Notes: a model not told the origin generated them from the letters alone. DNA of 64,000 nucleotides from JANNNF01 sp963772935 (GCA_963772935.1 CAVYZK010000009.1:62001-126000), one strand, 5' to 3'. Numbered from the stretch's first letter, positions 26,088 through 35,495 are shown. Made by a program: numbers and translations.

Positions 26088-27851
26088 TCACTCGCGGAAC
26101 TGCAATTCATACAGCCGCGCGTAAAGCCCGCCCTGCGCCAGCAGCACCGCATGACTGCCCTGTTCGACCACCCGGCCCTTGTCGATCACCACAATCTTGT
26201 GGGCATCGCGCACGGTTGCCAGCCGGTGCGCAATCACCAGCGTCGTGCGGCCCGCGCCAAAGGCGCTCAGCGCCTCGGACACCGTGGCCTCGGACTGCGC
26301 GTCCAGCGCGCTCGTGGCCTCGTCCAGCAACAGCACCGGGGCCTCGCGCAGCAGGGCGCGGGCGATGGCGATGCGTTGACGCTGCCCGCCTGAAAGAGCC
26401 GACCCGCGCGGGCCTGCGGGGGTGTCGATGCCGTTGGGCAAGGCCGCCACAAACCCCGCCGCATGGGCCGACGTCAGGGCCTGTGTCAGCCGGGCTTCGG
26501 AGATATCCTGCCCCAGCATCAGGTTCTCGCGCAGGGTTTCATCGAACAACGCGGAATCCTGCGTGACGCTGGCAAACAACGCCCTTTGGTCGGCCAGCGA
26601 CAGGTCTGCCAGCGGCACACCGCCTGCACGGATCGTGCCGGTGGCCGGATCGACCAGCCCGGTCAGCAGGTGGAAAATCGTGGTCTTGCCTGCACCGGAC
26701 GGCCCGACCAGCGCCGTCATCTGCCCGGCCTCGGCGGTAAAGCTCAGGCCGTTCAGCACGGGCATATCGCCATAGGCAAAAGTCACCTCGTCAAACTGCA
26801 ACGCAGGTGCCCCGGTCGGAGGCGGTACCAGGCTGGTGGCGCGGCGCGGTGTCTGGGCTTGGGTGGCAAACAGGCCAACGATCCGTTCCAGACTGGCGGC
26901 GGCGGTCTGCCACAGGCCTGCCATCTCGCCGATCCGGCGAATGGGTTGGAACGTCAGGGTCATGGCGGAAAAGAACGCCATGAACTCGCCCGTCGTACGC
27001 TCGCCTTCGGCGACTTCGCGGCCCCCCAGCATCAGCACCGCGAAAAAGCCAAGGCCCGTGACCACATCGACCAGCGACGGCATCATGGCGCGGCCAGCCG
27101 TGGCCTTGATTTCGGCGCTGCGGATACGGTCGAGGATGCGGCGAAAGCGGGTGCTTTGATAAGCCTCCATCCCGTTCAGCTTGACCGCCTGAATGCCGTG
27201 AAAAATCTCATCCAGCCTTGTGGTGCGCAGGCCCGCCTGTTCGCGCAACTGCTTGGCCTTGCGGCGCAGATAGCGTTGCAGAATGGCGGTCGGCAGGATC
27301 AGCAGGGGCGCACCGATCAAGGCGGCCAGGGTCCAGCGCGGGTCAATCGACAGCGCCACCGCCATCAGCCCGATCAGCGCCACCCCGTCGCGACCAATGC
27401 CTGAAATCAGCGAAATCCAGATGCCCTGCACGGCGATGCTGTCCCCCTGCACCCGTTCGATCAGCGACCCCGGCGGATGGGCCTGAAAAAAGCTGCCATC
27501 CAGCGTCAGGATATGGTCCAGAAGATCGGCCTGCATGCGGTTCGATACGGATTGCGAGATCGACGACAGCAGGGTTTTTGACGCAAGCGCCGTGCAGGCC
27601 CGCAGCACGAACAGCCCGACAATCCCCAGACCAACGGCGGTCAAGGCTGCCTGCCCGCCTGCCGCAAACACCTGATCGAACAGCGGTTTCAGAAGGTAGG
27701 ACAGCGCCCCCAGCGTGCTGCCCTCAATCACCATCAGCAAGAACGCAAGGCCCAGCCGGGCGCGGGTGGACGACAGATAGCGCCGCCAGAACCACAGCGC
27801 CAAGGGGCGCGATCCGCCGTCAGATTTGGGAAGGATCGGGGCTTGTGTCAC
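26088..27851 (-). CDS. ABC exporter, MsbA/lipid-exporter type (fused permease-ATPase)
   Basis: This 587-residue half-transporter has six N-terminal membrane helices and a C-terminal nucleotide-binding domain. Walker A is GPSGAGKTTIFHLL, the signature LSGGQRQRIAIARAL and Walker B VLLLDEATSALD. The layout resembles MsbA lipid A flippases, but such exporters vary in substrate and none can be assigned. The start is a GTG at 27851. It is upstream of ygfZ on the same strand, 63 bp apart. Confidence 0.9.
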   Translation of the reverse strand: MTQAPILPKSDGGSRPLALWFWRRYLSSTRARLGLAFLLMVIEGSTLGALSYLLKPLFDQVFAAGGQAALTAVGLGIVGLFVLRACTALASKTLLSSISQSVSNRMQADLLDHILTLDGSFFQAHPPGSLIERVQGDSIAVQGIWISLISGIGRDGVALIGLMAVALSIDPRWTLAALIGAPLLILPTAILQRYLRRKAKQLREQAGLRTTRLDEIFHGIQAVKLNGMEAYQSTRFRRILDRIRSAEIKATAGRAMMPSLVDVVTGLGFFAVLMLGGREVAEGERTTGEFMAFFSAMTLTFQPIRRIGEMAGLWQTAAASLERIVGLFATQAQTPRRATSLVPPPTGAPALQFDEVTFAYGDMPVLNGLSFTAEAGQMTALVGPSGAGKTTIFHLLTGLVDPATGTIRAGGVPLADLSLADQRALFASVTQDSALFDETLRENLMLGQDISEARLTQALTSAHAAGFVAALPNGIDTPAGPRGSALSGGQRQRIAIARALLREAPVLLLDEATSALDAQSEATVSEALSAFGAGRTTLVIAHRLATVRDAHKIVVIDKGRVVEQGSHAVLLAQGGLYARLYELQFRE

Positions 27852-28008
27852 GGCAGGTCATCGGTCCCATACGGGGCGCATCGCCCGGGGGTTGGCATAG
27901 CGTGAAAGGCCCCGCACTGGCAAGGTCGCCAGTCACACGCCGGGGGCGCGATTGACGTCTGCCCCGCCCCGGCGTAGCCATGGCCCGTCCCTTTTCGGAG
28001 CATACCCT

Positions 28009-29217
28009 ATGAGCCTTGCCAACGGTCGCCCCTATCTTGCCATTCCCGGCCCCTCTGTCATGCCCGACCGGGTGCTGGCGGCGATGCACAAGGGCGCCCC
28101 CAACATCTATGACGGGGCGCTGCCTGCGATGGTCGAAACACTGTGGCCGGATTTGCGCCGCGTGGCGGGGACATCGCAGAATGTGGCGCTGTACATCGGC
28201 AACGGCCATGCGGCATGGGAGGCCGCGAACGCCAACCTGTTTTCGCGCGGCGACCGGGCCTTGGTGCTGGCCTGCGGCAACTTTGGCCATGGCTGGGCGC
28301 GGTCGGCGACGGCCGTTGGGGTGCAGGTCGATGTGCTGGATTTCGGGCTGCAAAGCCCGGTGGACCTGAACCGGTTCGAGGCCGCCTTGCGCGCCGATAC
28401 CCACCACAGCATCAAGGCCGTGCTGACCACCCATGTCGATACCGCAAGTTCGGTGCGCAATGATGTGGCCGCCCTGCGCCGGGTGATGGATGCGGTGGGC
28501 CACCCGGCCTTGCTGGCAATCGACTGCATCGCCTCGATGGGCTGCGATGAATACCGGATGGATGACTGGGGCGTCGATGTGACCGTGGCGGCCAGCCAGA
28601 AAGGGTTGATGACTCCGCCGGGCCTGGGATTTGTGTGGTTTTCCGAAAAGGCCCGCGCCGCCTGTGCCAACAGCGATCTGCGCACCCCTTATTGGAACTG
28701 GACCCCCCGGGCCGATGCGACCGAGTTCTGGCAGCTTTGGTGCGGCACGGCCCCGACCCATCATCTGTTCGGGTTGCGGGAATCGCTGACCATGATCCTG
28801 GACGAGGAAGGGCTGGAGGCTGTCTGGGCGCGGCACGAGGTGCTTGCCGGGGCCGTCTGGGCCGCGTTGGACGCCTGGGGGGCGGGAAATGACGCCATCG
28901 CCATGAACATCGCCAATCCGGCCCACCGGGGCCGGTCGGTGACTGCGGCACGGTTTGGGGCACCGGCGGGGGCCTTGCTGCGGCAATGGACGGAACAGAA
29001 GGCCGGGGTGACGCTTGGGCTGGGTCTTGGCATGTCCACCCCGGACGACCCGCAAGGGCAGGGGTTTCTGCGGGTGGCGCATATGGGGCATGTCAACGCG
29101 CATATGACGCTGGGGGCCTTGGCTGTGATGCAGGCGGGCATGGTCGCGCTGAACATTCCCCACGGGCCGGGGGCCTTGGATGCAGCGGCGCGGGTTGTGG
29201 GGTTGGGGGCGCGGTAA
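28009..29217 (+). CDS. Class V aminotransferase (alanine/serine-glyoxylate type)
   Basis: This 402-residue PLP enzyme has the Schiff-base lysine in VAASQKGLMTPPGLGF, preceded by LLAIDCIASMGCDEYRMDDW. N-terminal PGPSVMPDRVL fits the alanine-glyoxylate/serine-glyoxylate aminotransferase family, which moves amino groups to glyoxylate or pyruvate in the serine cycle, photorespiration or purine catabolism. The start at 28009 is supported by a CGGAG site. It is a single gene with its own promoter region. Confidence 0.85.
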   Translation: MSLANGRPYLAIPGPSVMPDRVLAAMHKGAPNIYDGALPAMVETLWPDLRRVAGTSQNVALYIGNGHAAWEAANANLFSRGDRALVLACGNFGHGWARSATAVGVQVDVLDFGLQSPVDLNRFEAALRADTHHSIKAVLTTHVDTASSVRNDVAALRRVMDAVGHPALLAIDCIASMGCDEYRMDDWGVDVTVAASQKGLMTPPGLGFVWFSEKARAACANSDLRTPYWNWTPRADATEFWQLWCGTAPTHHLFGLRESLTMILDEEGLEAVWARHEVLAGAVWAALDAWGAGNDAIAMNIANPAHRGRSVTAARFGAPAGALLRQWTEQKAGVTLGLGLGMSTPDDPQGQGFLRVAHMGHVNAHMTLGALAVMQAGMVALNIPHGPGALDAAARVVGLGAR

Positions 29218-29243
29218 ATCGGGCGTTTCGCAGGGGGCAGACC

Positions 29244-29290
29244 CCGGGGCGCTGCCCCGGACCCCGGGATATTTGGGCCAGCATGAAATG
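29244..29290 (+). repeat. Hairpin plus GGGATATTTG-type intergenic element, copy 2
   Basis: Stem CCGGGGC/GCCCCGG (29244-29250, 29254-29260) is followed by ACCCCGGGATATTTGGGCCA and GCATGAAATG. It sits between the convergent aminotransferase and EamA genes, as copy 1 sits between convergent tspO and crtC. It may act as a terminator. Same family as 5664 and 37191. Confidence 0.6.
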
Positions 29291-30199
29291 TCAGGCTGTC
29301 GGTTGCGTCTTGCGCCCTCGCGAAAGCGCCTGTTCGCGCAGGGCGATGTAGCTGGCCGAGGCGATCAGGATCGACACGCCAAGCACCGTCCAGCCATCGG
29401 GCAGATCGCCAAAGAACCACCAGCCCAGCAGGGTTGCCATGACGATTTCCGTATAGGCGAGCGGGGCAAGCAAGGACGCCTCGGCATGGTCATAGGCCAT
29501 TACGATGAACAGATGGCCAAGGGTGGCGATCAGGCCAAGCGCCGCGAACAGCACCCACGTGGCCGCATCAGGCGTCTGCCAGAACAGCGGCAGGGCCAGC
29601 GTCAGCAGCCCGGCCCCCATCAGGTTGGTGTGATAGGTGGTGACCATCGCCGGGGCTTGCCCCGATATCCGCCGCGTCATCAGGAAATACAGCGCAAGGC
29701 TGACGCCTGCGGCAAAGGCAAAGCCCACGCCGGGATTGAGGGTGGCAAAGCCGGGGCGGATGATGATCAACATACCCACAAACCCCACGGCCACTGCCGC
29801 CCACCGGCGCGGGCCGACATGCTCGCCCAGGATCAGCGGCGACAGTGCGGTCAGCACCAAAGGCTGCACGAAGAAAATCGCCAAGGCGTCGGCAATCGGC
29901 ATATAGGTCAGCGACAAAAAGAACAGCCCCGTCGCCGCCAGCAGGAACGACGCCCGCATCGCATGATAGGCGGGGCGGTCGGGCCAAAGGGCGGCACGCC
30001 CGCCTTGGTGCAGCGCCACGGGCAGAGTCAGCACGGTGCCAAACGCGACCCGCGCCCAGACGATCAGCAGGATGGGCACGCCATTCTGGCCCAGATATTT
30101 GGCAATCACGTCGATGCAGGGCAACACCGCCATGGCAAGACACATGAGGCCGATACCCACCAAGGGTCTTGGGGCCAAGGCTTTCGGAGCGGGTGTCAT
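29291..30199 (-). CDS. EamA/DMT-family transporter
   Basis: This 302-residue protein has about ten hydrophobic segments in two EamA halves (for example VGIGLMCLAMAVLPCIDVIA and WVLFAALGLIATLGHLFIVM). DMT permeases export metabolites or amino acids; the substrate is unknown. The start at 30199 (MTPAPKAL) lies 2 bp after the exoD stop, so the two form an operon. The C-terminus is basic. Confidence 0.85.
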   Translation of the reverse strand: MTPAPKALAPRPLVGIGLMCLAMAVLPCIDVIAKYLGQNGVPILLIVWARVAFGTVLTLPVALHQGGRAALWPDRPAYHAMRASFLLAATGLFFLSLTYMPIADALAIFFVQPLVLTALSPLILGEHVGPRRWAAVAVGFVGMLIIIRPGFATLNPGVGFAFAAGVSLALYFLMTRRISGQAPAMVTTYHTNLMGAGLLTLALPLFWQTPDAATWVLFAALGLIATLGHLFIVMAYDHAEASLLAPLAYTEIVMATLLGWWFFGDLPDGWTVLGVSILIASASYIALREQALSRGRKTQPTA

Positions 30200-30201
30200 G
30201 G

Positions 30202-30855
30202 TCAGAATGCGTTGAAAAACACGAACAACGCCGACTTGACCACCGCATAGGCCATCCCCAAGGCAAAGATGATGGCGGCAACGGCGGTCAGCGTGCCCAG
30301 CATGATCCAGACGCCATCCCTCTCCAGCACCCCCAGACTGATGATGCACAGCGCAAATGCCGGGGCCATGTTGGCAAACGGGATCGGCAGGGCCAGCACC
30401 ATCGACAGCAGCAGACACAACCCGCCAATCACCCGCTGCACGGCAGGGTGCCCGAAGGGCAGCATCCGTGCGCGCAACAGGCGTTCGGCGCGCTGCAACC
30501 ATGGGCCGGCATGGCTGACCAGCGTGGCAAAGCTGTCGCGCGTCATCGACCGGCGGGCGATGAAGTCGGGCAGCCAGGGACTTTGCCCCAGCATCATCTG
30601 CGCCGACAGAAACAGCAGCGGCAAGCCAAGGATACCCGACGTGCCGGGCGGGGTGGGCAACATGTTGGGAAAGGCAAACACCAGCAGCAGGGCCCCAAAG
30701 GCCCGCGCCTCCATCGCGCGCAAAAGATCACCGACGGAAATGCGATCGCGGCTGTCATCATCCGCAATCGCATCAAGGATCTGCGACAGTTTTGGCGGGC
30801 GGCGCGGGTCGGTTCCGGGATCGGACGACAGGGGTGGCAGGGCAGGCGGGGTCAT
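30202..30855 (-). CDS. ExoD-family exopolysaccharide synthesis protein
   Basis: This 217-residue membrane protein has the ExoD-like core SVGDLLRAMEARAFGALLLV and FAFPNMLPTPPGTSGILGLP, with several C-terminal hydrophobic helices. ExoD was described in rhizobia as needed for exopolysaccharide production and alkali tolerance; its biochemical role is unknown. It is upstream of, and coupled to, the EamA gene. Confidence 0.85.
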   Translation of the reverse strand: MTPPALPPLSSDPGTDPRRPPKLSQILDAIADDDSRDRISVGDLLRAMEARAFGALLLVFAFPNMLPTPPGTSGILGLPLLFLSAQMMLGQSPWLPDFIARRSMTRDSFATLVSHAGPWLQRAERLLRARMLPFGHPAVQRVIGGLCLLLSMVLALPIPFANMAPAFALCIISLGVLERDGVWIMLGTLTAVAAIIFALGMAYAVVKSALFVFFNAF

Positions 30856-30906
30856 CGCAGGGCGGGTCCGATCAGGCTTGGGCCAAGGGCTGTCCCAGAT
30901 GTGGCG

Positions 30907-31272
30907 CTATTGCCCGTGACGGGCAAGCCAATCTTTCATGAAAGCGATCTCTGCCTCTTGGGCGGCGATCACGCTTTCGGCAAATTTGCGCACCTCGGGG
31001 TCTTTGCCGTATTTCAGCACGATGCGGGCGTTGTCCACCGCCCCCTGATGATGCGGGATCATGCCCGTGATGAAATCCACATCGGCGTCGCCCGTATAGG
31101 GCACCATCATCCCCGTCATCATGCTGGTCATAACGGCCTGATATTCCTTGGTGGCCGGGGTTTCTGCGCCCATTTCCATGGCGGAATGATCCATCGCGTC
31201 GTCCGCTGTCTGCGAAAGCACGGGTGTGGCCGCAAGCACAAGGGCCAAAGTCAAAGCGCAAAATCGGGTCAT
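30907..31272 (-). CDS. DUF305 secreted, His/Met-rich protein
   Basis: This 121-residue protein has a signal peptide (MTRFCALTLALVLAATPVLS) and a ferritin-like four-helix DUF305 domain. It contains VDFITGMIPHHQGAVDNARI and many Met/His residues (DHSAMEMG, TSMMTGMMVPY), consistent with periplasmic copper or other metal binding. The start at 31272 was chosen for a GGAGA site; 31287 is also possible. It is a single gene. Confidence 0.85.
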   Translation of the reverse strand: MTRFCALTLALVLAATPVLSQTADDAMDHSAMEMGAETPATKEYQAVMTSMMTGMMVPYTGDADVDFITGMIPHHQGAVDNARIVLKYGKDPEVRKFAESVIAAQEAEIAFMKDWLARHGQ

Positions 31273-31506
31273 CTGGTCTATCTCCATTTCAGGTCTGAAA
31301 CCACTCTGCGGGCTTCCCGCAGCAGGAGGGCAAGTCACATCCCGGTGAGGCCAACTCGCGCCCTTGCCACATTTCGCGCCATTTGCCTGATTGTCGGGCG
31401 ATGGCGATCAAAGCACCGTCACTGTGCATGTTTGGGGCCTTCACCCCGGCGCAAAGGCGGCGTAGTCTTGGCGTATTATGACACAACGCTTCGGGTGATA
31501 TCCACC

Positions 31507-32307
31507 ATGCCCGCTATCCCAAATCAGCGCGACCAGCACAAACGCCCGGTCGTCGGCATCATCGGCAATATGACGATGCTGAACGAAACCTATGCCGTTC
31601 ACGCCAGCGGCACGATGATATCCGAGGCCGTGGCCGAGGTGGCGGGGTGCCTGCCGTTGATCATCCCGTCTGATCCGCGCTTTGTCAGCGTGGATGAATT
31701 GCTGGCGCTGTGCGACGGCTTCGTGCTGACCGGCGGCCGCCCCAACGTGCATCCGTCGGAATATGGCGAGGATGAAACCCCCGCCCATGGCGATTTCGAC
31801 CGTTGCCGCGATGCGATCACCCTGCCGCTGGTGCGGGCCTGTGTCGAACGTGGCCAGCCGTTCCTTGGCATCTGCCGTGGGTTTCAAGAGGTGAACGTGG
31901 CCATGGGCGGCACGCTCTACCCCGAGATCCGCGATCTGCCGGGGCGGATGAACCACCGCATGCCCCCTGATGGCAGTCTTGAGGAAAAGTTTGCCCTGCG
32001 CCATCCGGTGCGGTTTTCGCCAGATGGCCCCTTTGCCCGCCTGATGGGCGCGGATGAGGTGATGACCAACACCCTGCACGGGCAGGGCATAGCGCGGGCA
32101 GGGTGCCGCATCGTCATTGACGGTGAGGCCCCCGATGGCACGCCCGAGGCGATTTTTGTCAAGGATGCGGTCGGATTTACCCTGTCAGTGCAGTGGCACC
32201 CGGAATGGAACGCCGCAGGCGACCCGGTATCCCGCCCGTTGTTTGAGGCGTTCGGGGCGGCGGTGGCCGATTGGGCAGGCCGGGGGCGTTTGCGCAAATC
32301 GGCCTGA
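31507..32307 (+). CDS. Class I glutamine amidotransferase, gamma-glutamyl-GABA hydrolase type (PuuD-like)
   Basis: This 266-residue peptidase C26-type enzyme has a nucleophile Cys in PFLGICRGFQEVNVAMGG, and catalytic His/Glu in SVQWHPEWN near the C-terminus. PuuD-like enzymes cleave gamma-glutamyl-GABA in putrescine degradation. No other puu genes are visible, so the substrate is inferred from the family only. It is followed 69 bp later by the D-lyxose isomerase gene. Confidence 0.85.
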   Translation: MPAIPNQRDQHKRPVVGIIGNMTMLNETYAVHASGTMISEAVAEVAGCLPLIIPSDPRFVSVDELLALCDGFVLTGGRPNVHPSEYGEDETPAHGDFDRCRDAITLPLVRACVERGQPFLGICRGFQEVNVAMGGTLYPEIRDLPGRMNHRMPPDGSLEEKFALRHPVRFSPDGPFARLMGADEVMTNTLHGQGIARAGCRIVIDGEAPDGTPEAIFVKDAVGFTLSVQWHPEWNAAGDPVSRPLFEAFGAAVADWAGRGRLRKSA

Positions 32308-32376
32308 TGCGGGCCGCAATGACTGCTTGAGCCTTCGGCGCGGCTTGCTATGGTCGCACCAAACCCGGAGGCTTGC

Positions 32377-33063
32377 ATGAAACGATCCCGCATCAACGAT
32401 ATCATGGCCGAGGCGGACGCGATGATCCGCCACTATGGCTTTGTGCTGCCCCCCTTTGCCTATTGGACGCCCGATCAGTTCAAGGCCCGCACCGATGCGC
32501 GCCGGATCGTGGACAGCCGGATGGGCTGGGATATCACCGATTACGGGCAGGGGCGCTATGACAGTCTGGGGCTGTTCCTGTTCACCCTGCGCAACGGGTC
32601 TTTGGCCGATCTGCAACGGGGCGGGGGCATGTGCTATGCTGAAAAGCTGTTGATTTCCAAGCAGGATCAGCTTTCGCCGATGCACACCCATGTGATCAAG
32701 GCCGAGGATATCATCAACCGGGGCGGGGCCACGCTGGTGGTGCAACTGTACGGGTCGGATGATGCCGGGGCCTTCGCGCTGGACAAGGGCGGGGTGGTGC
32801 GCTGCGACGGCATCACGCGCGCCTTCGCGCCCGGTGAAAAGCTGCGGCTGGCCCCCGGCGAAAGCGTGACCCTGATGCCGGGCGACTGGCATGCGTTCTG
32901 GGGCGATGGCGGCGATGTGCTGATCGGCGAGGTCAGCACCGTGAACGACGATGTGACCGACAACGTGTTTCGCGAACCGATTGGCCGCTTTGCCGCGATC
33001 GATGAAGATGTGGCCCCGACGCATCTGCTGGTCAGCGACTACGATAAGTGGCTGCCAGTCTGA
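32377..33063 (+). CDS. D-lyxose isomerase family protein (cupin)
   Basis: This 228-residue cupin has the metal-binding set in LSPMHTHVIKAEDIINRGG (two His and a Glu) and the later His in LMPGDWHAFWGDGG. D-lyxose ketol-isomerases interconvert D-lyxose and D-xylulose or D-mannose and D-fructose. It may be cotranscribed with the preceding amidotransferase. Its stop lies in a 16-bp tandem duplication (GCCAGTCTGAGGGTTG then GCCAGTCTGAGAGTTG). Confidence 0.82.
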   Translation: MKRSRINDIMAEADAMIRHYGFVLPPFAYWTPDQFKARTDARRIVDSRMGWDITDYGQGRYDSLGLFLFTLRNGSLADLQRGGGMCYAEKLLISKQDQLSPMHTHVIKAEDIINRGGATLVVQLYGSDDAGAFALDKGGVVRCDGITRAFAPGEKLRLAPGESVTLMPGDWHAFWGDGGDVLIGEVSTVNDDVTDNVFREPIGRFAAIDEDVAPTHLLVSDYDKWLPV

Positions 33064-33064
33064 G

Positions 33065-33783
33065 GGTTGGCCAGTCTGAGAGTTGTGGGCCTGATCTGCC
33101 CCCAGCTTCATCTGCGCCAGAAACGCGCGCAGCATCGGCACCCGGCGCGGGCGAAAGCTGGTGTCGGTCAGGCGCACGTCTGACATCTGGTTCAAATGAA
33201 AGCGGCGGTAATCCTGCCGCAAGGTGCAGAACGCCAGACACATCAGGCTGCGGTCCAGAAAGATCACCGACAGCGGCCAGATCTGCCGCCGGGTGACCTG
33301 CCCGGCCCGGTCGGCATAGCCAATGTCCAGCGCGCGTTCGTCCCACGCAGCCTCGCGCACCAAGGCCAGATGGGCGGGGGCAGGCGGGCGGCGTTCATAG
33401 CGGTGGACCTGATGGGTGGCGTGGATGGCTTGGCGCTGCACCCGTTCGGGCAGGGTGGCGGTGATCTTGGCCAAGGCCGCATCCGCCGCCTTTGCCAGTG
33501 CTGCATCGCCCGCCAGTCGCACCTCGGCCAGCCCCAGCACCAGCGCCTCAACCTCCAGCCTTGTGAACATCTGTGGCGGCAGGGCCGGGTCTTCGGTCAG
33601 GCTATAGCCCACCCCTGCCGCCCCGTCGATCAAGGCACCGCCAGCGCGCAATGTCTCAATATCGCGATACAGGGTGCGCGGGCTGACTTCGGTTTCTTCC
33701 GCAAGCCGAGCGGCGGTTACGGGCGCGGGCAGGCGGCGCAGAGCGTCAAGCAGGCGAAACAGGCGATCTGGGCGGGGCATCAA
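33065..33783 (-). CDS. YafY-type HTH/WYL-domain transcriptional regulator; 3' end uncertain
   Basis: The N-terminal DeoR-like winged helix (RLAEETEVSPRTLYRDIETL) is followed by a WYL-like effector domain (LDIGYADRAGQVTRRQIWPL). It is divergent from the GST gene with an inverted repeat between them, so it probably controls that promoter. The frame has no stop at the expected end: it reads on antisense through the whole D-lyxose isomerase gene to 32185. A one-base change in the G5 run near 33100 would give stops at about 33041 or 33032. The end given here is approximate. Confidence 0.75.
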
Positions 33784-33788
33784 TCCTC

Positions 33789-33805
33789 CTGACGGAAACT
33801 GTCAG
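33789..33805. promoter_or_regulatory. Inverted repeat in the WYL regulator-GST divergent promoter
   Basis: CTGAC-GGAAACT-GTCAG lies in the 70-bp region between the divergent regulator and GST starts. It is a plausible operator for the WYL regulator, controlling itself and the GST gene. Inferred from position and symmetry only. Confidence 0.45.
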
Positions 33806-33853
33806 CAGGGGCAGTTTATACCAAGGGCATCGCAACACGAAAGGAAGATTGAA

Positions 33854-34441
33854 ATGCTGACCCTGTATCATGCCCCCAACAGCCGGTCCTCGGCCATCGT
33901 TACCCTGATCGACGAGATGGGCCTTGCCGATTGGGTGGATATCCGCACCGTCACCATCGTGCGTCAGGATGGCAGCGGGGCGGTTGATCCCGCCAACCCC
34001 CACCCCGAAGGAAAAGTGCCGACCTTGGTGCATGACGGCGTGGTGATCACCGAACGCGGTGCGATCATCCTGCATCTGTGCGCGCTGTTCCCCGATACTG
34101 GCCTGTCACCGAAACCCGGCACCCCGGAATGGGGCCGCTTTGCAAGCTGGCTGGTGTGGTATCAGGGCGTGCTGGAGCCTGTGCTGATCCATCAGGGGGC
34201 GGGTCTGACGCACCCTTGGCTGACCGAGACCTTCCGCGGCCCGGATGAGGCCACGGCGCGGCTGCACGAGGCGCTGACGCAGGGGCCGTGGCTGATGGGT
34301 GACAGCTATTCTGCCGCCGATCTGCTGATCCATTCGCCCTATGCGTGGTTCAAGGACATGACCCCCGACGACCCGCTGATCCGCGATTGGCTGGCGCGCT
34401 GCATCGCGCGGCCTGCCGGGGCGGGTACTTTGGCCGCCTGA
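33854..34441 (+). CDS. Glutathione S-transferase family protein
   Basis: This 195-residue GST has a thioredoxin-like N-domain (MLTLYHAPNSRSSAIVTLID, then EGKVPTLVHDGVVITERGAI) and a helical C-domain (GDSYSAADLLIHSPYAW). The Ser-rich active site resembles bacterial GSTs of broad detoxification function. A GGAAG ribosome site precedes the ATG. It is probably regulated by the divergent WYL protein. Confidence 0.88.
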   Translation: MLTLYHAPNSRSSAIVTLIDEMGLADWVDIRTVTIVRQDGSGAVDPANPHPEGKVPTLVHDGVVITERGAIILHLCALFPDTGLSPKPGTPEWGRFASWLVWYQGVLEPVLIHQGAGLTHPWLTETFRGPDEATARLHEALTQGPWLMGDSYSAADLLIHSPYAWFKDMTPDDPLIRDWLARCIARPAGAGTLAA

Positions 34442-34473
34442 CCGGCAGCACTGACAACGGGTCCAAACGAAAA

Positions 34474-34497
34474 GGGCCGCCCGGGTTGGGGCGGCCC
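34474..34497. terminator. Bidirectional hairpin between GST and L,D-transpeptidase genes
   Basis: GGGCCGCC (34474-34481) pairs with GGCGGCCC (34490-34497) across an 8-nt loop between convergent genes. On the minus strand it is followed by CTTTTCG, weakly T-rich. Confidence 0.65.
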
Positions 34498-34520
34498 TGA
34501 TTCATGTCAGACGACAGCCG

Positions 34521-35495
34521 TTACGGCTGCGGGCAAACCCCGTTCACCAGGGCCACCGTGCAGGCCGCCGCAGGGGCTGGCGTGACCGCAGGGGCGGGAA
34601 CGACGGGGGCTGCAACCACAGGGGCGGCCACGACGGGGGCCGCAGCGGCGGGCGTGGGCGCGCTTTGCGTGAAGGCCGGCTGTGCCAGCGTTTGCAGTTT
34701 CGGAACCGCAACCGGGGCCGTCAAAGGTGCCGTCACGATGGCATCACCAGCGGGCTTGGGCGTGGATTTCGGCTTCGCCTTGGCTTTCGGCGCGGGCGGC
34801 GGCAGCGTCAGGCCCTTGGGCATTTCACCACTTGCCGTCAGCACGATGACCTTTTCACCGCCCTGAACGCGGGAATACAGGTCCATCACATCCTGGTTGA
34901 TCATACGGATGCAACCCGACGAGGCATTGCGCCCAATCGACTGCCAATCCGGCGTCCCATGGATTCGGTAGCCATAATCGACCCCGTTGGTCGTCAGGTA
35001 AATCGCGCGGGCGCCAAGCGGGTTGGTCGGCCCGCCGGGCTGGCCCTTTTCCCATTTGGCCAGTTCCGGTTTACGCGCAATCATTTCCTTGGGCGGGGTC
35101 CATGTGGGCCAAGGCTTTTTCTCGTTTACAATGGCCTCACCCGACCACTGAAACCCTGCAGCGCCGACCGCGATGCCATAGCGGATCGCGGTGTTCTTGC
35201 CGGTGATGTAGTGCAACACCCGTTGGCCGGGGTTGATGATGATGGTTCCCGGGGCCTCGTCCGACACGAACGTTACGGCTTGGCGGCGATACGCCTCGGG
35301 GATCTGATCAACGGGCAGGGCCGGAATGTCAAAATTCGCGTCCTTGGTGGCGGCATAAGCCACATCGGGTGCGGCCACCACAGGCGGCGGTGCCGGGATC
35401 AGCCCGGCCTTGACCAATCCGGGGTCGGGCACACAGGCAGAAGCCCCGGCCATCAGCAGCAGAGCCGCCAAAAATTTCAGGCCAACACGCGACAT
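34521..35495 (-). CDS. L,D-transpeptidase (YkuD) lipoprotein with Ala/Pro-rich tail
   Basis: This 324-residue protein has a lipoprotein signal (FLAALLLMAGASAC, Cys about residue 21) and a YkuD catalytic domain with YRIHGTPDWQSIGRNASSGC, the Cys being the acyl-enzyme residue. L,D-transpeptidases form 3-3 peptidoglycan crosslinks or attach proteins to the wall. After the domain comes a tail of about 100 residues, rich in Ala/Pro/Val/Lys (PVVAAPVVAAPVVPAPAV), ending CTVALVNGVCPQP with two Cys. The tail may span periplasm or wall. Confidence 0.9.
   Translation of the reverse strand: MSRVGLKFLAALLLMAGASACVPDPGLVKAGLIPAPPPVVAAPDVAYAATKDANFDIPALPVDQIPEAYRRQAVTFVSDEAPGTIIINPGQRVLHYITGKNTAIRYGIAVGAAGFQWSGEAIVNEKKPWPTWTPPKEMIARKPELAKWEKGQPGGPTNPLGARAIYLTTNGVDYGYRIHGTPDWQSIGRNASSGCIRMINQDVMDLYSRVQGGEKVIVLTASGEMPKGLTLPPPAPKAKAKPKSTPKPAGDAIVTAPLTAPVAVPKLQTLAQPAFTQSAPTPAAAAPVVAAPVVAAPVVPAPAVTPAPAAACTVALVNGVCPQP

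Noticed and set aside
30169..31506. Long plus-strand extension upstream of the glutamine amidotransferase
   Set aside because: It runs antisense to eamA, exoD and DUF305; homology starts only at 31507.
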